Source: Streptomyces caatingaensis
GTDB lineage: Bacteria; Actinomycetota; Actinomycetes; Streptomycetales; Streptomycetaceae
Direction: 5' to 3'
Length of the DNA stretch: 64,000 nucleotides
Assembly (NCBI RefSeq): GCF_001187435.1
Contig: NZ_LFXA01000018.1
Coordinates: 186,001-250,000, forward strand
The notes below the pieces were generated by a model, which had not been told where the DNA came from, did not search any database, and saw nothing but the letters and a program-made list of their open reading frames with translations. Positions 53,455 to 61,504 of the stretch are shown here, piece after piece; within the stretch, counting starts at the first letter, position 1, and every line of letters starts with the position of its first letter. The position numbers and the translations under genes are program-made.

Positions 53455-54207
53455 ATGACCGAGGACGTGACCGATGGCGCCGTGCGGCGGTGGGACGAGC
53501 TGGCCCCGTCCGCCGTCCTGCTCGACGGATTCCACGCGCTCAAGCACGCGCTGCGGTTCGGGGCCGAGGTGGGGCCCGTCCTCACCTGTGACCGGGACGG
53601 GGTGCTGGCGCTGGCCGGGCGGCTGGCGCCGGACGTCGCTCCGGCCCTCTCCGCCCTGATGGTGGAGGTGGACCGGGCGGTCCTGCGCTCCCTGGTGCCC
53701 CGTGGGCACACGACGGAGGTCGCGGGGCTTGCGGTGCGGCCCTCCCGGCGTGCGAACCTCGCCGCGCTCCGGGCCCGGGAGCGGCGCGCGCCGGTCGTCG
53801 TCCTCGACAATCCGCGCAATCTGGGGAACGTGGGGGCCGTGGTGCGGCTCGCCGCGGGGTTCGGGGTGACGGGCGTCGTCACCACCGGGGATCTCGATCC
53901 CTGGCACCAGAACGCCGTCCGGGCGGGGGCGGGGCTGCACTTCGCCACGGCGGTGGAACGGGTGTCGTACGAGGACGTGCCGGGGGGGCCGCTGTTCGCG
54001 CTGGACGCGGACGGGGAGGACATCCGGTCGGTCGCCCTCCCCGACGACGCGGTGCTGGTGTTCGGGTCCGAACGGTACGGCGTGTCGGGGGAGTTGCGGG
54101 GGCGGGCGGATCGGGTGGTGTCGTTGCCGATGCGGGTGGGGGTTTCGAGCTACAACCTCGCCACGAGTGTGGGGATGGTGCTGTTCCACTGGGGTGGGCC
54201 TGTGTAG
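53455..54207 (+). CDS. SpoU-family RNA 2'-O-methyltransferase
   Basis: A 250-residue SpoU/TrmH methyltransferase with the SAM trefoil-knot motifs NPRNLGNVGAVVRLAAGF, LVFGSERYGVS and LPMRVGVSSYNLATSV. It should methylate a ribose in rRNA or tRNA; the target cannot be given. The N-terminal 100 residues include a substrate-binding domain. ATG 53455 follows a G-run. It converges on paaN across a repetitive 450-base gap. Confidence 0.93.
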   Translation: MTEDVTDGAVRRWDELAPSAVLLDGFHALKHALRFGAEVGPVLTCDRDGVLALAGRLAPDVAPALSALMVEVDRAVLRSLVPRGHTTEVAGLAVRPSRRANLAALRARERRAPVVVLDNPRNLGNVGAVVRLAAGFGVTGVVTTGDLDPWHQNAVRAGAGLHFATAVERVSYEDVPGGPLFALDADGEDIRSVALPDDAVLVFGSERYGVSGELRGRADRVVSLPMRVGVSSYNLATSVGMVLFHWGGPV

Positions 54208-54658
54208 CGGGGGTGTTGGGTCCGGGTGCCGGGTCCGGGTGCCGGCTGGCGGGTGCCGGCTGGCGGGTGCCGGCTGCGGGGGGTTTGCCCCAGCCCCGCC
54301 CTTTCACCGTTTCTTCCGGGGCTGCGCCCCTCGACCCCCAGCGCGGGCGCGTGGGGCGCAGCCCCACGGGCCGTGCCCCACGGGCGGGGCGGCGGGGGCG
54401 GGGGCGCCCCCGCGCCTTGGCGGGGCTCCGCCCCTGCGCCCCTGGCCCCGGCGGGGCTCCGCCCCTGCACCCCGGCCCCGGCGCGGGGGGGCCGCCCTTG
54501 CGCCCCAGCCCTGGCGGGGCTGCGCCCCTGCCCCCCCGGCCCCAGCGGGGATCCGCCCCCGGGGCTGCGTCCGCCGCACCCGCGCAGAAGCGCTGTCGGC
54601 CCTACCCGCGCAGAAGCGCTGCTGGCCCCACCCGCGCAGAAGCGCTGCCGGCCGCCCG
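54208..54658. other. Repetitive gap between RNA methyltransferase gene and paaN
   Basis: About 450 bases with no convincing gene. It contains GGGTGCCGGCTGGC-like 14-base repeats (about 54210-54280), a GGGGCTCCGCCCC-type hairpin repeat with a period near 31 bases (about 54415-54550) and the 26-base repeat at 54578-54655. Such GC-rich blocks at convergent ends are common in Streptomyces and may serve as terminators. Confidence 0.7.
54578..54655. repeat. Three-copy 26-bp tandem repeat
   Basis: Three direct copies of a 26-base unit, ACCCGCGCAGAAGCGCTG followed by eight variable bases, starting at 54578, 54604 and 54630. Each holds a short hairpin (AGCGCT). No CRISPR-like spacers are present. Confidence 0.9.
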
Positions 54659-56350
54659 CTACGGATGCCGCCGCACCTCCACCGTCGTGAAGCGGGTCGT
54701 CACGAAGGCGGGGTCGCAGAGGGAGGCGTTGGCGGCGGGGTTGCCGCTGGTGCCGTGGTAGTCGGAGAAGGCGGCGGTCTGGTTGACGTAGACGCCGCCG
54801 GTGAGGTTGAGGGAGAGCTGGGCGGACTCGTCGAGGCAGACCTGTTCGACCAGGTGCTCCACCTCGGCGGAGGTCGTGTAGGCGCTCACCGTCATGGCGC
54901 CCTTCTCGCGGATCGTGCGGCGCAGCAGGTCGACGGCGTCGGCCGTGGAGTCGACGGCCACCGCGAAGGAGACCGGGCCGAAGCACTCGGAGAAGTACGC
55001 GGCCTCGGCGTCCGGTTTGGAGCCGTCGAGCTTGACGACGACGGGGGTGCGGACGGTGGCGTCGGGGAAGTCGGGGTGGGTCACCGCCCGGGAGGCGAGG
55101 GCGACTTCGCCGATCCGGGAGGCCGCGTCGAGGCGCTCCTTGACCTGGTCGTTGACGAGGGCGCCGAGGAGGGCGTTGGCCCGGGTGTCGTCGCTCAGCA
55201 ACTGGCGTACGGACTCGGCCAGATCGGAGACGACCTCGTCGTACGTCTTGTGGCCCGCGTCCGTCGCGATGCCGCCGCGCGGGATCAGCAGGTTCTGCGG
55301 GGTGGTGCACATCTGGCCGCTGTAGAGGGAGAGGGAGAAGGCCAGGTTGGAGAGCATGCCCCGGTAGTCGGCGGTGGAGTCGACGACGACCGTGTTGACG
55401 CCGGCCTTCTCCGTGTGGACGCGCGCCTGGCGGGCGTTGGCCTCCAGCCAGTCGCCGAAGGCGGTGGAGCCGGTGTAGTCGATGATCCGGACGTCGGGGT
55501 GGACGGCGAGCGTCTTCGCGAGGCCCTCCCCGTCCCGCTCGGCGGCGAGCGCCACCAGGTCGGGGGAGAAGCCCGTCTCGCGCAGCACCTCGCGTGCGGT
55601 GCGCACGGTCAGGGCGAGGGGGAGGACGGCGCGCGGGTGGGGCTTGACCAGGACGGGGTTGCCCGTGGCGAGGGAGGCGAAGAGACCGGGGTAGCCGTTC
55701 CAGGTGGGGAAGGTGTTGCAGCCGATGACGAGGGCGATGCCGCGCGGAGCGGCGGTGAACTCCTTGGCCATCGTGAGCGGTTCGCGTTTGCCCTGCGGCT
55801 TGACCCACTCGGCCGTGCGCTCCACCTCGGACTGCGCGGCGCAGGCGTAGGCGACGGCCTCCAGGCCCCGGTCCTGCGCGTGCGGGCCGCCGGCCTGGAA
55901 GGCCATCGTGAAGGCCTGCCCGCTGGTGTGCATGACGGCGTGCGCCATCTCGTGCGTCCGTGCGTTGATCCGCTTGAGGATCTCCAGACAGACCAGCGCG
56001 CGGGTGCGCGGGCCCGCCTCGCGCCAGGGCCGCATCGCCGCGCGCATGGCGGGGAGCAGCACCGCGACGTCGGCGTGCGGGTACTCGATGCCCAGCCGGG
56101 GGCCGTACGGCGAGACCTCGGAGCCCGTCCAGCCGTCCGTGCCGGGCTGGTCGAGCTCGAAGCGGCGCTCGCGCAGGGCCTCGAAGGCGGCCTGGCCGGC
56201 GGCGGCGTCCAGCGTGCCGTTCTCGCCGTACGCCTTGGGGTGTTCGGGGTGCGGCGACCAGTAGGCGCGGGTGCGGAGGGCGTCCAGGGCCGCGTCGAGC
56301 GTGGCGGCGTGCCTCTCGGCCAACTGGTCGGTGCTGAGTGCGGCGGTCAC
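54659..56350 (-). CDS. paaN: Phenylacetate degradation aldehyde dehydrogenase PaaN
   Basis: A 563-residue aldehyde dehydrogenase-type protein that acts on the ring-opened product of the phenylacetate pathway. It has the nucleotide motif GSTAFGDWLE, catalytic cysteine in SGQMCTTPQN and Glu downstream. It lacks the C-terminal MaoC hydratase domain found in fused PaaZ, so a separate hydratase is needed. GTG 56350 has GAGGAG upstream. It is divergent from paaH; a palindromic operator lies in the spacer of its candidate promoter. Confidence 0.9.
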   Translation of the reverse strand: MTAALSTDQLAERHAATLDAALDALRTRAYWSPHPEHPKAYGENGTLDAAAGQAAFEALRERRFELDQPGTDGWTGSEVSPYGPRLGIEYPHADVAVLLPAMRAAMRPWREAGPRTRALVCLEILKRINARTHEMAHAVMHTSGQAFTMAFQAGGPHAQDRGLEAVAYACAAQSEVERTAEWVKPQGKREPLTMAKEFTAAPRGIALVIGCNTFPTWNGYPGLFASLATGNPVLVKPHPRAVLPLALTVRTAREVLRETGFSPDLVALAAERDGEGLAKTLAVHPDVRIIDYTGSTAFGDWLEANARQARVHTEKAGVNTVVVDSTADYRGMLSNLAFSLSLYSGQMCTTPQNLLIPRGGIATDAGHKTYDEVVSDLAESVRQLLSDDTRANALLGALVNDQVKERLDAASRIGEVALASRAVTHPDFPDATVRTPVVVKLDGSKPDAEAAYFSECFGPVSFAVAVDSTADAVDLLRRTIREKGAMTVSAYTTSAEVEHLVEQVCLDESAQLSLNLTGGVYVNQTAAFSDYHGTSGNPAANASLCDPAFVTTRFTTVEVRRHP

Positions 56351-56443
56351 GGCTGACCAACTCCTCGTCGGGCGGAACTCGGATGCGGCTGGTGCATGGC
56401 GCCGGGCGCGCACGGCGGGGTGCCGTTGTCGTACCCGCCAGAT

Positions 56444-56471
56444 ACATTAACCGAACGATCGGTCGGGACAA
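56444..56471 (-). promoter_or_regulatory. Candidate paaN promoter
   Basis: On the minus strand TTGTCC (complement of 56466-56471) and TAATGT (complement of 56444-56449) are separated by 16 bases. The operator 56449-56466 fills the spacer, so bound TetR would block RNA polymerase. Confidence 0.5.
56449..56466. promoter_or_regulatory. TetR/PaaR-type operator between paaN and paaH
   Basis: AACCGAACGATCGGTCGG is the exact inverse of the operator in front of paaA and contains the core ACCGAACGATCGGT (ACCGNNCGNNCGGT). It serves both paaN and the paaH-tetR unit. Confidence 0.8.
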
Positions 56472-56519
56472 GGGGGCCCGGGAGAATCCGCCCGCACCCC
56501 ATCGGGGAGGATCACAGAC

Positions 56520-58040
56520 ATGACCGCAATCGAGCCGGAGCGCACCGTGTCCGTCGTCGGCGCGGGGACGATGGGCCAGGGCATCGCCCAGGTCGCCCTC
56601 GTCGCGGGCCATCCCGTGCGGCTGTACGACGCGGTGCCGGGCCGGGCCGCCGAGGCCGCCGCGTCCGTCGTGGCCCGGCTGGACCGGCTGGTCGCCAAGG
56701 GCCGGACGACCGGCGCGGAGCGGGACGCCGCGGCGGCCCGGCTGCGCCCCGTCGACGGGCTCGCCGGCCTCGCCGGGTCCGCCCTGGTGATCGAGGCCGT
56801 CGTCGAGCGACTCGACGTCAAGCAAGGGCTGTTCACCGATCTCGAAGCCGTCGTGGACGACGCCTGCCTGCTCGCCACCAACACCTCGTCCCTGCCGGTG
56901 ACGGCCGTCGCGGGCCCGCTGCGCCGCCCCGGCCGGCTGGTGGGGATGCACTTCTTCAACCCCGCCCCGCTGCTGCCGCTGGTGGAGGTCGTCAGCGGCC
57001 ACGCCACCGACCCGGCCGCGGCCGGGGCCGCGTACGCCACCGCGGCGGCCTGGGGCAAGAAGCCCGTGCGCTGCGCCGACACCCCGGGGTTCGTCGTCAA
57101 CCGGGTGGCCCGGCCCTTCTACGCCGAGGCCCTGCGCGTCCTGGAGGAACGCGCCGCCGATCCGGCGACGATCGACGCCGTGCTGCGCGAGAGCGGCGGC
57201 TTCGCGATGGGGCCGTTCGAGCTGACCGACCTCATCGGGCAGGACGTCAACGAGGCGGTCACCCGGTCGGTGTACGAGGCGTTCTTCCACAGCCCCAAGT
57301 TCACGCCGTCCCTCGCCCAGCGGCGGCTGGTGGAGGCGGGGCTGCTCGGGCGCAAGAGCGGCCGCGGCTGGTACGACCACGCGGAGGGCGCCGCCCGTCC
57401 GGAGCCGCGCACGGCGGGGCCCGAGAAGGCCCCCGCCTCCGTCGAGCTGCGCGGCGAGCTGCCCCCCGCGGCGGCCGCCCTGCCCGGCCTCATCGCGGAG
57501 GCGGGGATTCCGGTGACCCGCTCGGGGCCCGCGGACGGGGACGGCCCGTACGGGCACCTCGTCCTGCCCGACGGCACACGGCTGGCGCTCACCGACGGCG
57601 GCGCGGCCTCCGCCACCGGCCGGCCGACCGTCCTGTTCGACCTGGCGCTGGACTACCGGAGCTGTGGGCGGATCGCCCTCGCCGCCTCCCCGGGCGCCGG
57701 CGTGCGGGCGGCCACCGGCCTGTTCCAGGCGCTCGGCAAGCGGGTCAGCGTCCTCGACGACGTCCCCGGCCTGATCGTCGCGCGGACGGTCGCGCTCCTC
57801 GTCGACCTCGCCGAGGACGCCGCCGGGCGCGGCGTCGCCTCGCGGGAGGACGTCGACACCGCCATGCGGCTCGGCGTGAACTACCCGCGCGGGCCGCTGG
57901 AATGGGGCGATGCGCTCGGCCCCGCCTGGGTCGGCCGCTTCCTGCGGACGATGGAGTCCGAATACCCCGGCGGCCGTTACGCGCCGTCCCAGCCACTGCG
58001 CCGCCGTGCGGCCGTCAAGGAGAGCCTGCTTCAATCATGA
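56520..58040 (+). CDS. paaH: 3-hydroxyacyl-CoA dehydrogenase PaaH
   Basis: A 506-residue 3-hydroxyacyl-CoA dehydrogenase that oxidises 3-hydroxyadipyl-CoA. The NAD motif GAGTMGQGIAQVAL is near residues 12-25, and the catalytic His-Glu pair lies in MHFFNPAPLLPLVEVV. Two C-terminal 3HCDH domains (about 190-285 and 415-500) follow, the longer form typical of PaaH. ATG 56520 follows GGGGAGG. The stop overlaps the TetR gene by four bases. Confidence 0.94.
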   Translation: MTAIEPERTVSVVGAGTMGQGIAQVALVAGHPVRLYDAVPGRAAEAAASVVARLDRLVAKGRTTGAERDAAAARLRPVDGLAGLAGSALVIEAVVERLDVKQGLFTDLEAVVDDACLLATNTSSLPVTAVAGPLRRPGRLVGMHFFNPAPLLPLVEVVSGHATDPAAAGAAYATAAAWGKKPVRCADTPGFVVNRVARPFYAEALRVLEERAADPATIDAVLRESGGFAMGPFELTDLIGQDVNEAVTRSVYEAFFHSPKFTPSLAQRRLVEAGLLGRKSGRGWYDHAEGAARPEPRTAGPEKAPASVELRGELPPAAAALPGLIAEAGIPVTRSGPADGDGPYGHLVLPDGTRLALTDGGAASATGRPTVLFDLALDYRSCGRIALAASPGAGVRAATGLFQALGKRVSVLDDVPGLIVARTVALLVDLAEDAAGRGVASREDVDTAMRLGVNYPRGPLEWGDALGPAWVGRFLRTMESEYPGGRYAPSQPLRRRAAVKESLLQS

Positions 58041-58627
58041 CCATGGCCAAGCGCGACACCTACACGCCAGAATCGCTGCTCGCGGTCGCCGTCGCGGTGT
58101 TCAACGAGCGCGGCTACGACGGCACCTCCATGGAGCACCTCTCCCGGGCGGCCGGCATCTCCAAGTCCTCGATCTACCACCACGTCAAGGGCAAGGAGGA
58201 GCTGCTCCGGCTGGCCATAAGCCGTGCGCTCGACGGGCTCTTCGCGGTGCTGGACGAGCCGGGCGCCACCGGCGGCCGCGCCGTCGACCGCCTCGAGTAC
58301 GTCACCCGGCGCACCGTCGAGGTGCTCATCGCCGAACTGCCGTACGTGACCCTGCTCCTGCGCGTGCGCGGCAACACGGACACCGAGCGCTGGGCGATGG
58401 AGCGCCGGCGCGAGTTCGACCACCGCGTCGCGGCGCTGCTCAAGGAGGCCGCGGCCGACGGCGACCTGCGCTCCGACGTGGACGTCCGGCTGGCCACCCG
58501 GCTGCTCTTCGGAATGATCAACTCGGTGGTGGAGTGGTACCGGCCGCAGCGCCGGGGCGCGGCCACCGCCCAGGAGGTGGCGGACGCGGTGATCCTGACG
58601 GCGTTCGCGGGCCTGCGCGATCGCTGA
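58037..58627 (+). CDS. paaR: TetR-family regulator, probable PaaR
   Basis: A 196-residue TetR repressor with an N-terminal HTH (about 15-55) containing TSMEHLSRAAGISKSSIYHHV. The all-helical ligand domain probably binds phenylacetyl-CoA or a related thioester; this is inferred. ATG 58037 overlaps the paaH stop; ATG 58043 is the alternative. Matching palindromes lie before paaA, before paaH/paaN and, in weaker form, before bkdA. Confidence 0.85.
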   Translation: MTMAKRDTYTPESLLAVAVAVFNERGYDGTSMEHLSRAAGISKSSIYHHVKGKEELLRLAISRALDGLFAVLDEPGATGGRAVDRLEYVTRRTVEVLIAELPYVTLLLRVRGNTDTERWAMERRREFDHRVAALLKEAAADGDLRSDVDVRLATRLLFGMINSVVEWYRPQRRGAATAQEVADAVILTAFAGLRDR

Positions 58628-58645
58628 CGGCCGCGGCGGGGCGGC

Positions 58646-59167
58646 TCAGGCCGGGGCCGGCCCCTCCTTGGGATCCCGCTCGTCCAGGTCCTGCTCCTCG
58701 AAGACGAGCAGGGTGCGCGTGCTGAGCACCTCCTCCATGGCCTGGATGCGGGTGAGCACCAGCTCCCGCAGCGCCCGGTTGTCCTTGGTGTGCACCAGCA
58801 GCAGGACGTCGAAGTCCCCGCCGACCAGGGCGATATGGGCCGCGCCGGGCAGTGTGCGGAGCTTGTCGCGCACCGTCCGCCAGGAGTTCTGCACGATCTT
58901 CAGCGTGATGTAGGCCGACGCGCCCTGCCCCGCCCGCTCCTGGTCGATGCGCGCCCCGAAGCCCCGGATCACCCCGTCGTCGATGAGCCGGTTGACCCGC
59001 GCGTAGGCGTTGGCGCGGGACACGTGGACGCGCTCGGCCACGGACCGTATCGAGGCCCGGCCGTCGGTCCGGAGCATGTGCAGAATCGAGCGGTCGATCT
59101 CGTCGAGCGGCCGCGCCGGCGCTCTGTGGCCCGAATCGCTCGACGTGGCCATCTGTTCGTCCCGCAT
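58646..59167 (-). CDS. bkdR: AsnC/Lrp-family regulator, probable BkdR
   Basis: A 173-residue Lrp-type protein with HTH (about 20-65) containing IRSVAERVHVSRANAYARV and a C-terminal ligand-binding RAM domain (about 80-155). It is divergent from bkdA, the arrangement of BkdR, which represses the branched-chain ketoacid dehydrogenase genes in Streptomyces. I chose ATG 59167 because GGGGAGG precedes it; ATG 59203 would add 12 residues with no ribosome site. Amino-acid or ketoacid effectors are inferred. Confidence 0.9.
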   Translation of the reverse strand: MRDEQMATSSDSGHRAPARPLDEIDRSILHMLRTDGRASIRSVAERVHVSRANAYARVNRLIDDGVIRGFGARIDQERAGQGASAYITLKIVQNSWRTVRDKLRTLPGAAHIALVGGDFDVLLLVHTKDNRALRELVLTRIQAMEEVLSTRTLLVFEEQDLDERDPKEGPAPA

Positions 59168-59212
59168 ACCGCCATGCCTCCCCTTCATGGACGCGCTGTT
59201 CATATCTCAGGC

Positions 59213-59234
59213 TGTGGAAAACCGTTTGTCCACA
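59213..59234. other. DnaA-box-like pair before bkdA
   Basis: TGTGGAAAA (59213-59221, variant) and TTGTCCACA (59226-59234, perfect) face each other in the bkdR-bkdA gap. TTGTCC could also be a -35 element, so this may be chance. Confidence 0.45.
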
Positions 59235-59267
59235 GGCCGGGGCCGCCTGTAGCCAAAATGCCCCGGC

Positions 59268-59285
59268 GACCGAACAATCGGTAGG
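59268..59285. promoter_or_regulatory. Degenerate TetR/PaaR-type site before bkdA
   Basis: GACCGAACAATCGGTAGG matches 15 of 18 bases of the paa operators and keeps the core ACCGAACAATCGGT with one change. It lies 52 bases before the bkdA ATG. Confidence 0.55.
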
Positions 59286-59336
59286 GAGAGCACAGGGTGC
59301 TTTCCGGTCACGCCCGCCCCCGAGGAGGTGCTCGTC

Positions 59337-60473
59337 ATGACGGTCCTGGAGCAGCCTGGTTCGCACCGGCCGCCCCCGTCCCGGGCCTGGCGGCCCCGCA
59401 CCGATCCCGCGCCGCTGCTGCCCGACGAGGAGCCGTACCGGCTGCTGGGCACCCCCGCCGCCGACGCGCTCGACCCCGGGCTGCTCCGGCTGCTCTACGG
59501 CCACCTGGTGCGCGGCCGCCGCTACAACACCCAGGCCACCGCGCTGACCCGGCAGGGCCGGCTCGCGGTCTACCCCTCCTCCTCCGGCCAGGAGGCGTGC
59601 CAGGTCGCCGCCGCCCTCGCCCTGGAGGAGCGCGACTGGCTCTTCCCCAGCTACCGGGACACCCTCGCCGCCATCGCCCGCGGCCTCGACCCCGTCCAGG
59701 CCCTCACCCTGCTGCGTGGCGACTGGCACACCGGCTACGACCCCCGCGAGCACCGCGTGGCCCCGCTCTGCACCCCGCTCGCCACCCAACTCCCGCACGC
59801 CGTGGGCCTCGCGCACGCCGCCCGCCTCGCGGGGGACGACGTGGTCGCGCTCGCCATGGTCGGCGACGGCGGCACCAGCGAGGGCGACTTCCACGAGGCG
59901 CTCAACTTCGCCGCCGTCTGGAAGGCCCCGGTCGTCTTCCTCGTGCAGAACAACGGCTTCGCCATCTCCGTCCCCCTGGCCAAGCAGACCGCGGCGCCCT
60001 CCCTGGCGCACAAGGGCGTCGGCTACGGCATACCCGCCCGCCTGGTCGACGGCAACGACGCCCCCGCCGTCCACGAGGTCCTCTCCGGGGCCGTGCGCCG
60101 CGCCCGCGCGGGCGGCGGGCCCACCCTCGTCGAGGCCCTGACCTACCGCGTCGACGCCCACACCAACGCCGACGACGCCACCCGCTACCGCACCGACGCC
60201 GAGGTCGCCGCCTGGCGCGCCCACGACCCCGTCGAGCTGCTGGAGCGGGAGCTGGCCCGGCGCGGGCTGCTGGACGAGAAGGACGTCGCCGCCGAGCGGG
60301 AGGCCGCCGAGCGGATGGCCGCCGAGCTGCGCGACCGGATGAACGAGGACCCGGTCCTCGACCCCATGGAGCTCTTCGACCACGTCTACGCCCGGCGCAC
60401 CGGCCGACTGCGGCGCCAGGCCGAGCAGTTGAGGGCGGAGCTGGCGGCCGCCGAGGAAGGGACGGACCGATGA
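59337..60473 (+). CDS. bkdA: Branched-chain 2-oxoacid dehydrogenase E1 alpha
   Basis: A 378-residue E1 alpha subunit of the branched-chain alpha-ketoacid dehydrogenase, which decarboxylates ketoacids from Val, Leu and Ile. The thiamine pyrophosphate motif GDGGTSEGDFHEALNF is near residues 176-191 and ends with the family NN in QNNGFAIS. The products are the branched acyl-CoA starters of Streptomyces fatty acids and many polyketides. ATG 59337 has GAGGAGG at eight bases. It overlaps bkdB by four bases. Confidence 0.95.
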   Translation: MTVLEQPGSHRPPPSRAWRPRTDPAPLLPDEEPYRLLGTPAADALDPGLLRLLYGHLVRGRRYNTQATALTRQGRLAVYPSSSGQEACQVAAALALEERDWLFPSYRDTLAAIARGLDPVQALTLLRGDWHTGYDPREHRVAPLCTPLATQLPHAVGLAHAARLAGDDVVALAMVGDGGTSEGDFHEALNFAAVWKAPVVFLVQNNGFAISVPLAKQTAAPSLAHKGVGYGIPARLVDGNDAPAVHEVLSGAVRRARAGGGPTLVEALTYRVDAHTNADDATRYRTDAEVAAWRAHDPVELLERELARRGLLDEKDVAAEREAAERMAAELRDRMNEDPVLDPMELFDHVYARRTGRLRRQAEQLRAELAAAEEGTDR

Positions 60474-61504
60474 CCACCGCGGTCACCGCGACGGGCCGCA
60501 GGCCCGCCACCATGAGCCAGGCCCTCAACAGGGCGCTGCGCGACGCCATGGCCGCCGACCCCGCCGTCCACGTCCTCGGCGAGGACGTCGGCACGCTGGG
60601 CGGCGTCTTCCGGATCACGGCCGGGCTGGCGGAGGAGTTCGGCGACGACCGCTGCACGGACACGCCGCTGGCCGAGGCGGGCATCCTCGGCACGGCCGTC
60701 GGCATGGCGATGTACGGGCTGCGGCCGGTCGTGGAGATGCAGTTCGACGCGTTCGGGTACCCGTCGCTGGAGCAGCTGTTCAGCCACGTCGCCAAGATGC
60801 GCAACCGCACCCGCGGCCGGCTGCCCCTGCCGATCACCGTCCGGATCCCCTACGGCGGCGGCATCGGCGGCGTCGAGCACCACAGCGACTCCTCCGAGGC
60901 GCTCTACATGGCCACCCCCGGCCTGCACGTCGTCACGCCCGCCACCGTCGCCGACGCGTACGGGCTGCTGCGCGCGGCCATCGCCTCCGACGACCCGGTC
61001 GTCTTCCTGGAGCCCAAGCGGCTGTACTGGGCCAAGGCCGACTGGGAGCCCGACCGGCCCGAGGAGGTGCCGGGCATCGGCACCGCCGTCGTCCGCCGCC
61101 GCGGCTCCTCCGCCACGCTGATCACTTACGGCCCGTCCGTACCCGTCTGTCTGGAGGCCGCCGAGGCCGCCCGCGCCGAGGGCTGGGACCTGGAGGTCGT
61201 CGACCTGCGCTCCCTCGTCCCCCTCGACGAGGAGACCGTCGTCGCGTCCGTGCGGCGCACCGGGCGGGCCGTCGTCGTCCACGAGGCCGCCGGCTTCGGC
61301 GGTCCCGGCGGCGAGCTCGCCGCGACGGTCGCCGAGCGCTGCTTCCACCACCTGGAGGCCCCGGTGCTGCGGGTCACGGGCTTCGACGTCCCCTATCCGC
61401 CGCCGATGCTGGAGAAGCACCATCTGCCGGGGGTCGACCGGGTGCTGGACGCGGTCGCCCGGCTGCAGTGGGAGTCCGAGTGGACGTCGGGGGGTGCCAA
61501 CTGA
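60470..61504 (+). CDS. bkdB: Branched-chain 2-oxoacid dehydrogenase E1 beta
   Basis: A 344-residue E1 beta subunit. Family segments include VLGEDVGTLGGVFRIT, EAGILGTAVGMAMYGLRPV and IPYGGGIGGVEHHSDSSEA with a conserved His. The start is ATG within the bkdA stop, and GAGGAAGGGA precedes it. The stop is shared with the start of bkdC (TGATG), so the three subunits are made together. Confidence 0.95.
   Translation: MTTAVTATGRRPATMSQALNRALRDAMAADPAVHVLGEDVGTLGGVFRITAGLAEEFGDDRCTDTPLAEAGILGTAVGMAMYGLRPVVEMQFDAFGYPSLEQLFSHVAKMRNRTRGRLPLPITVRIPYGGGIGGVEHHSDSSEALYMATPGLHVVTPATVADAYGLLRAAIASDDPVVFLEPKRLYWAKADWEPDRPEEVPGIGTAVVRRRGSSATLITYGPSVPVCLEAAEAARAEGWDLEVVDLRSLVPLDEETVVASVRRTGRAVVVHEAAGFGGPGGELAATVAERCFHHLEAPVLRVTGFDVPYPPPMLEKHHLPGVDRVLDAVARLQWESEWTSGGAN

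Noticed and set aside
54578..54655. CRISPR-like array
   Set aside because: Only three units with 8 variable bases between them and no room for spacers; it is a tandem repeat.
54150..58034. A 1294-codon open frame on the minus strand
   Set aside because: It runs out of frame through paaN and antisense to paaH, with Pro/Arg/Gly-rich content; it is a GC shadow.
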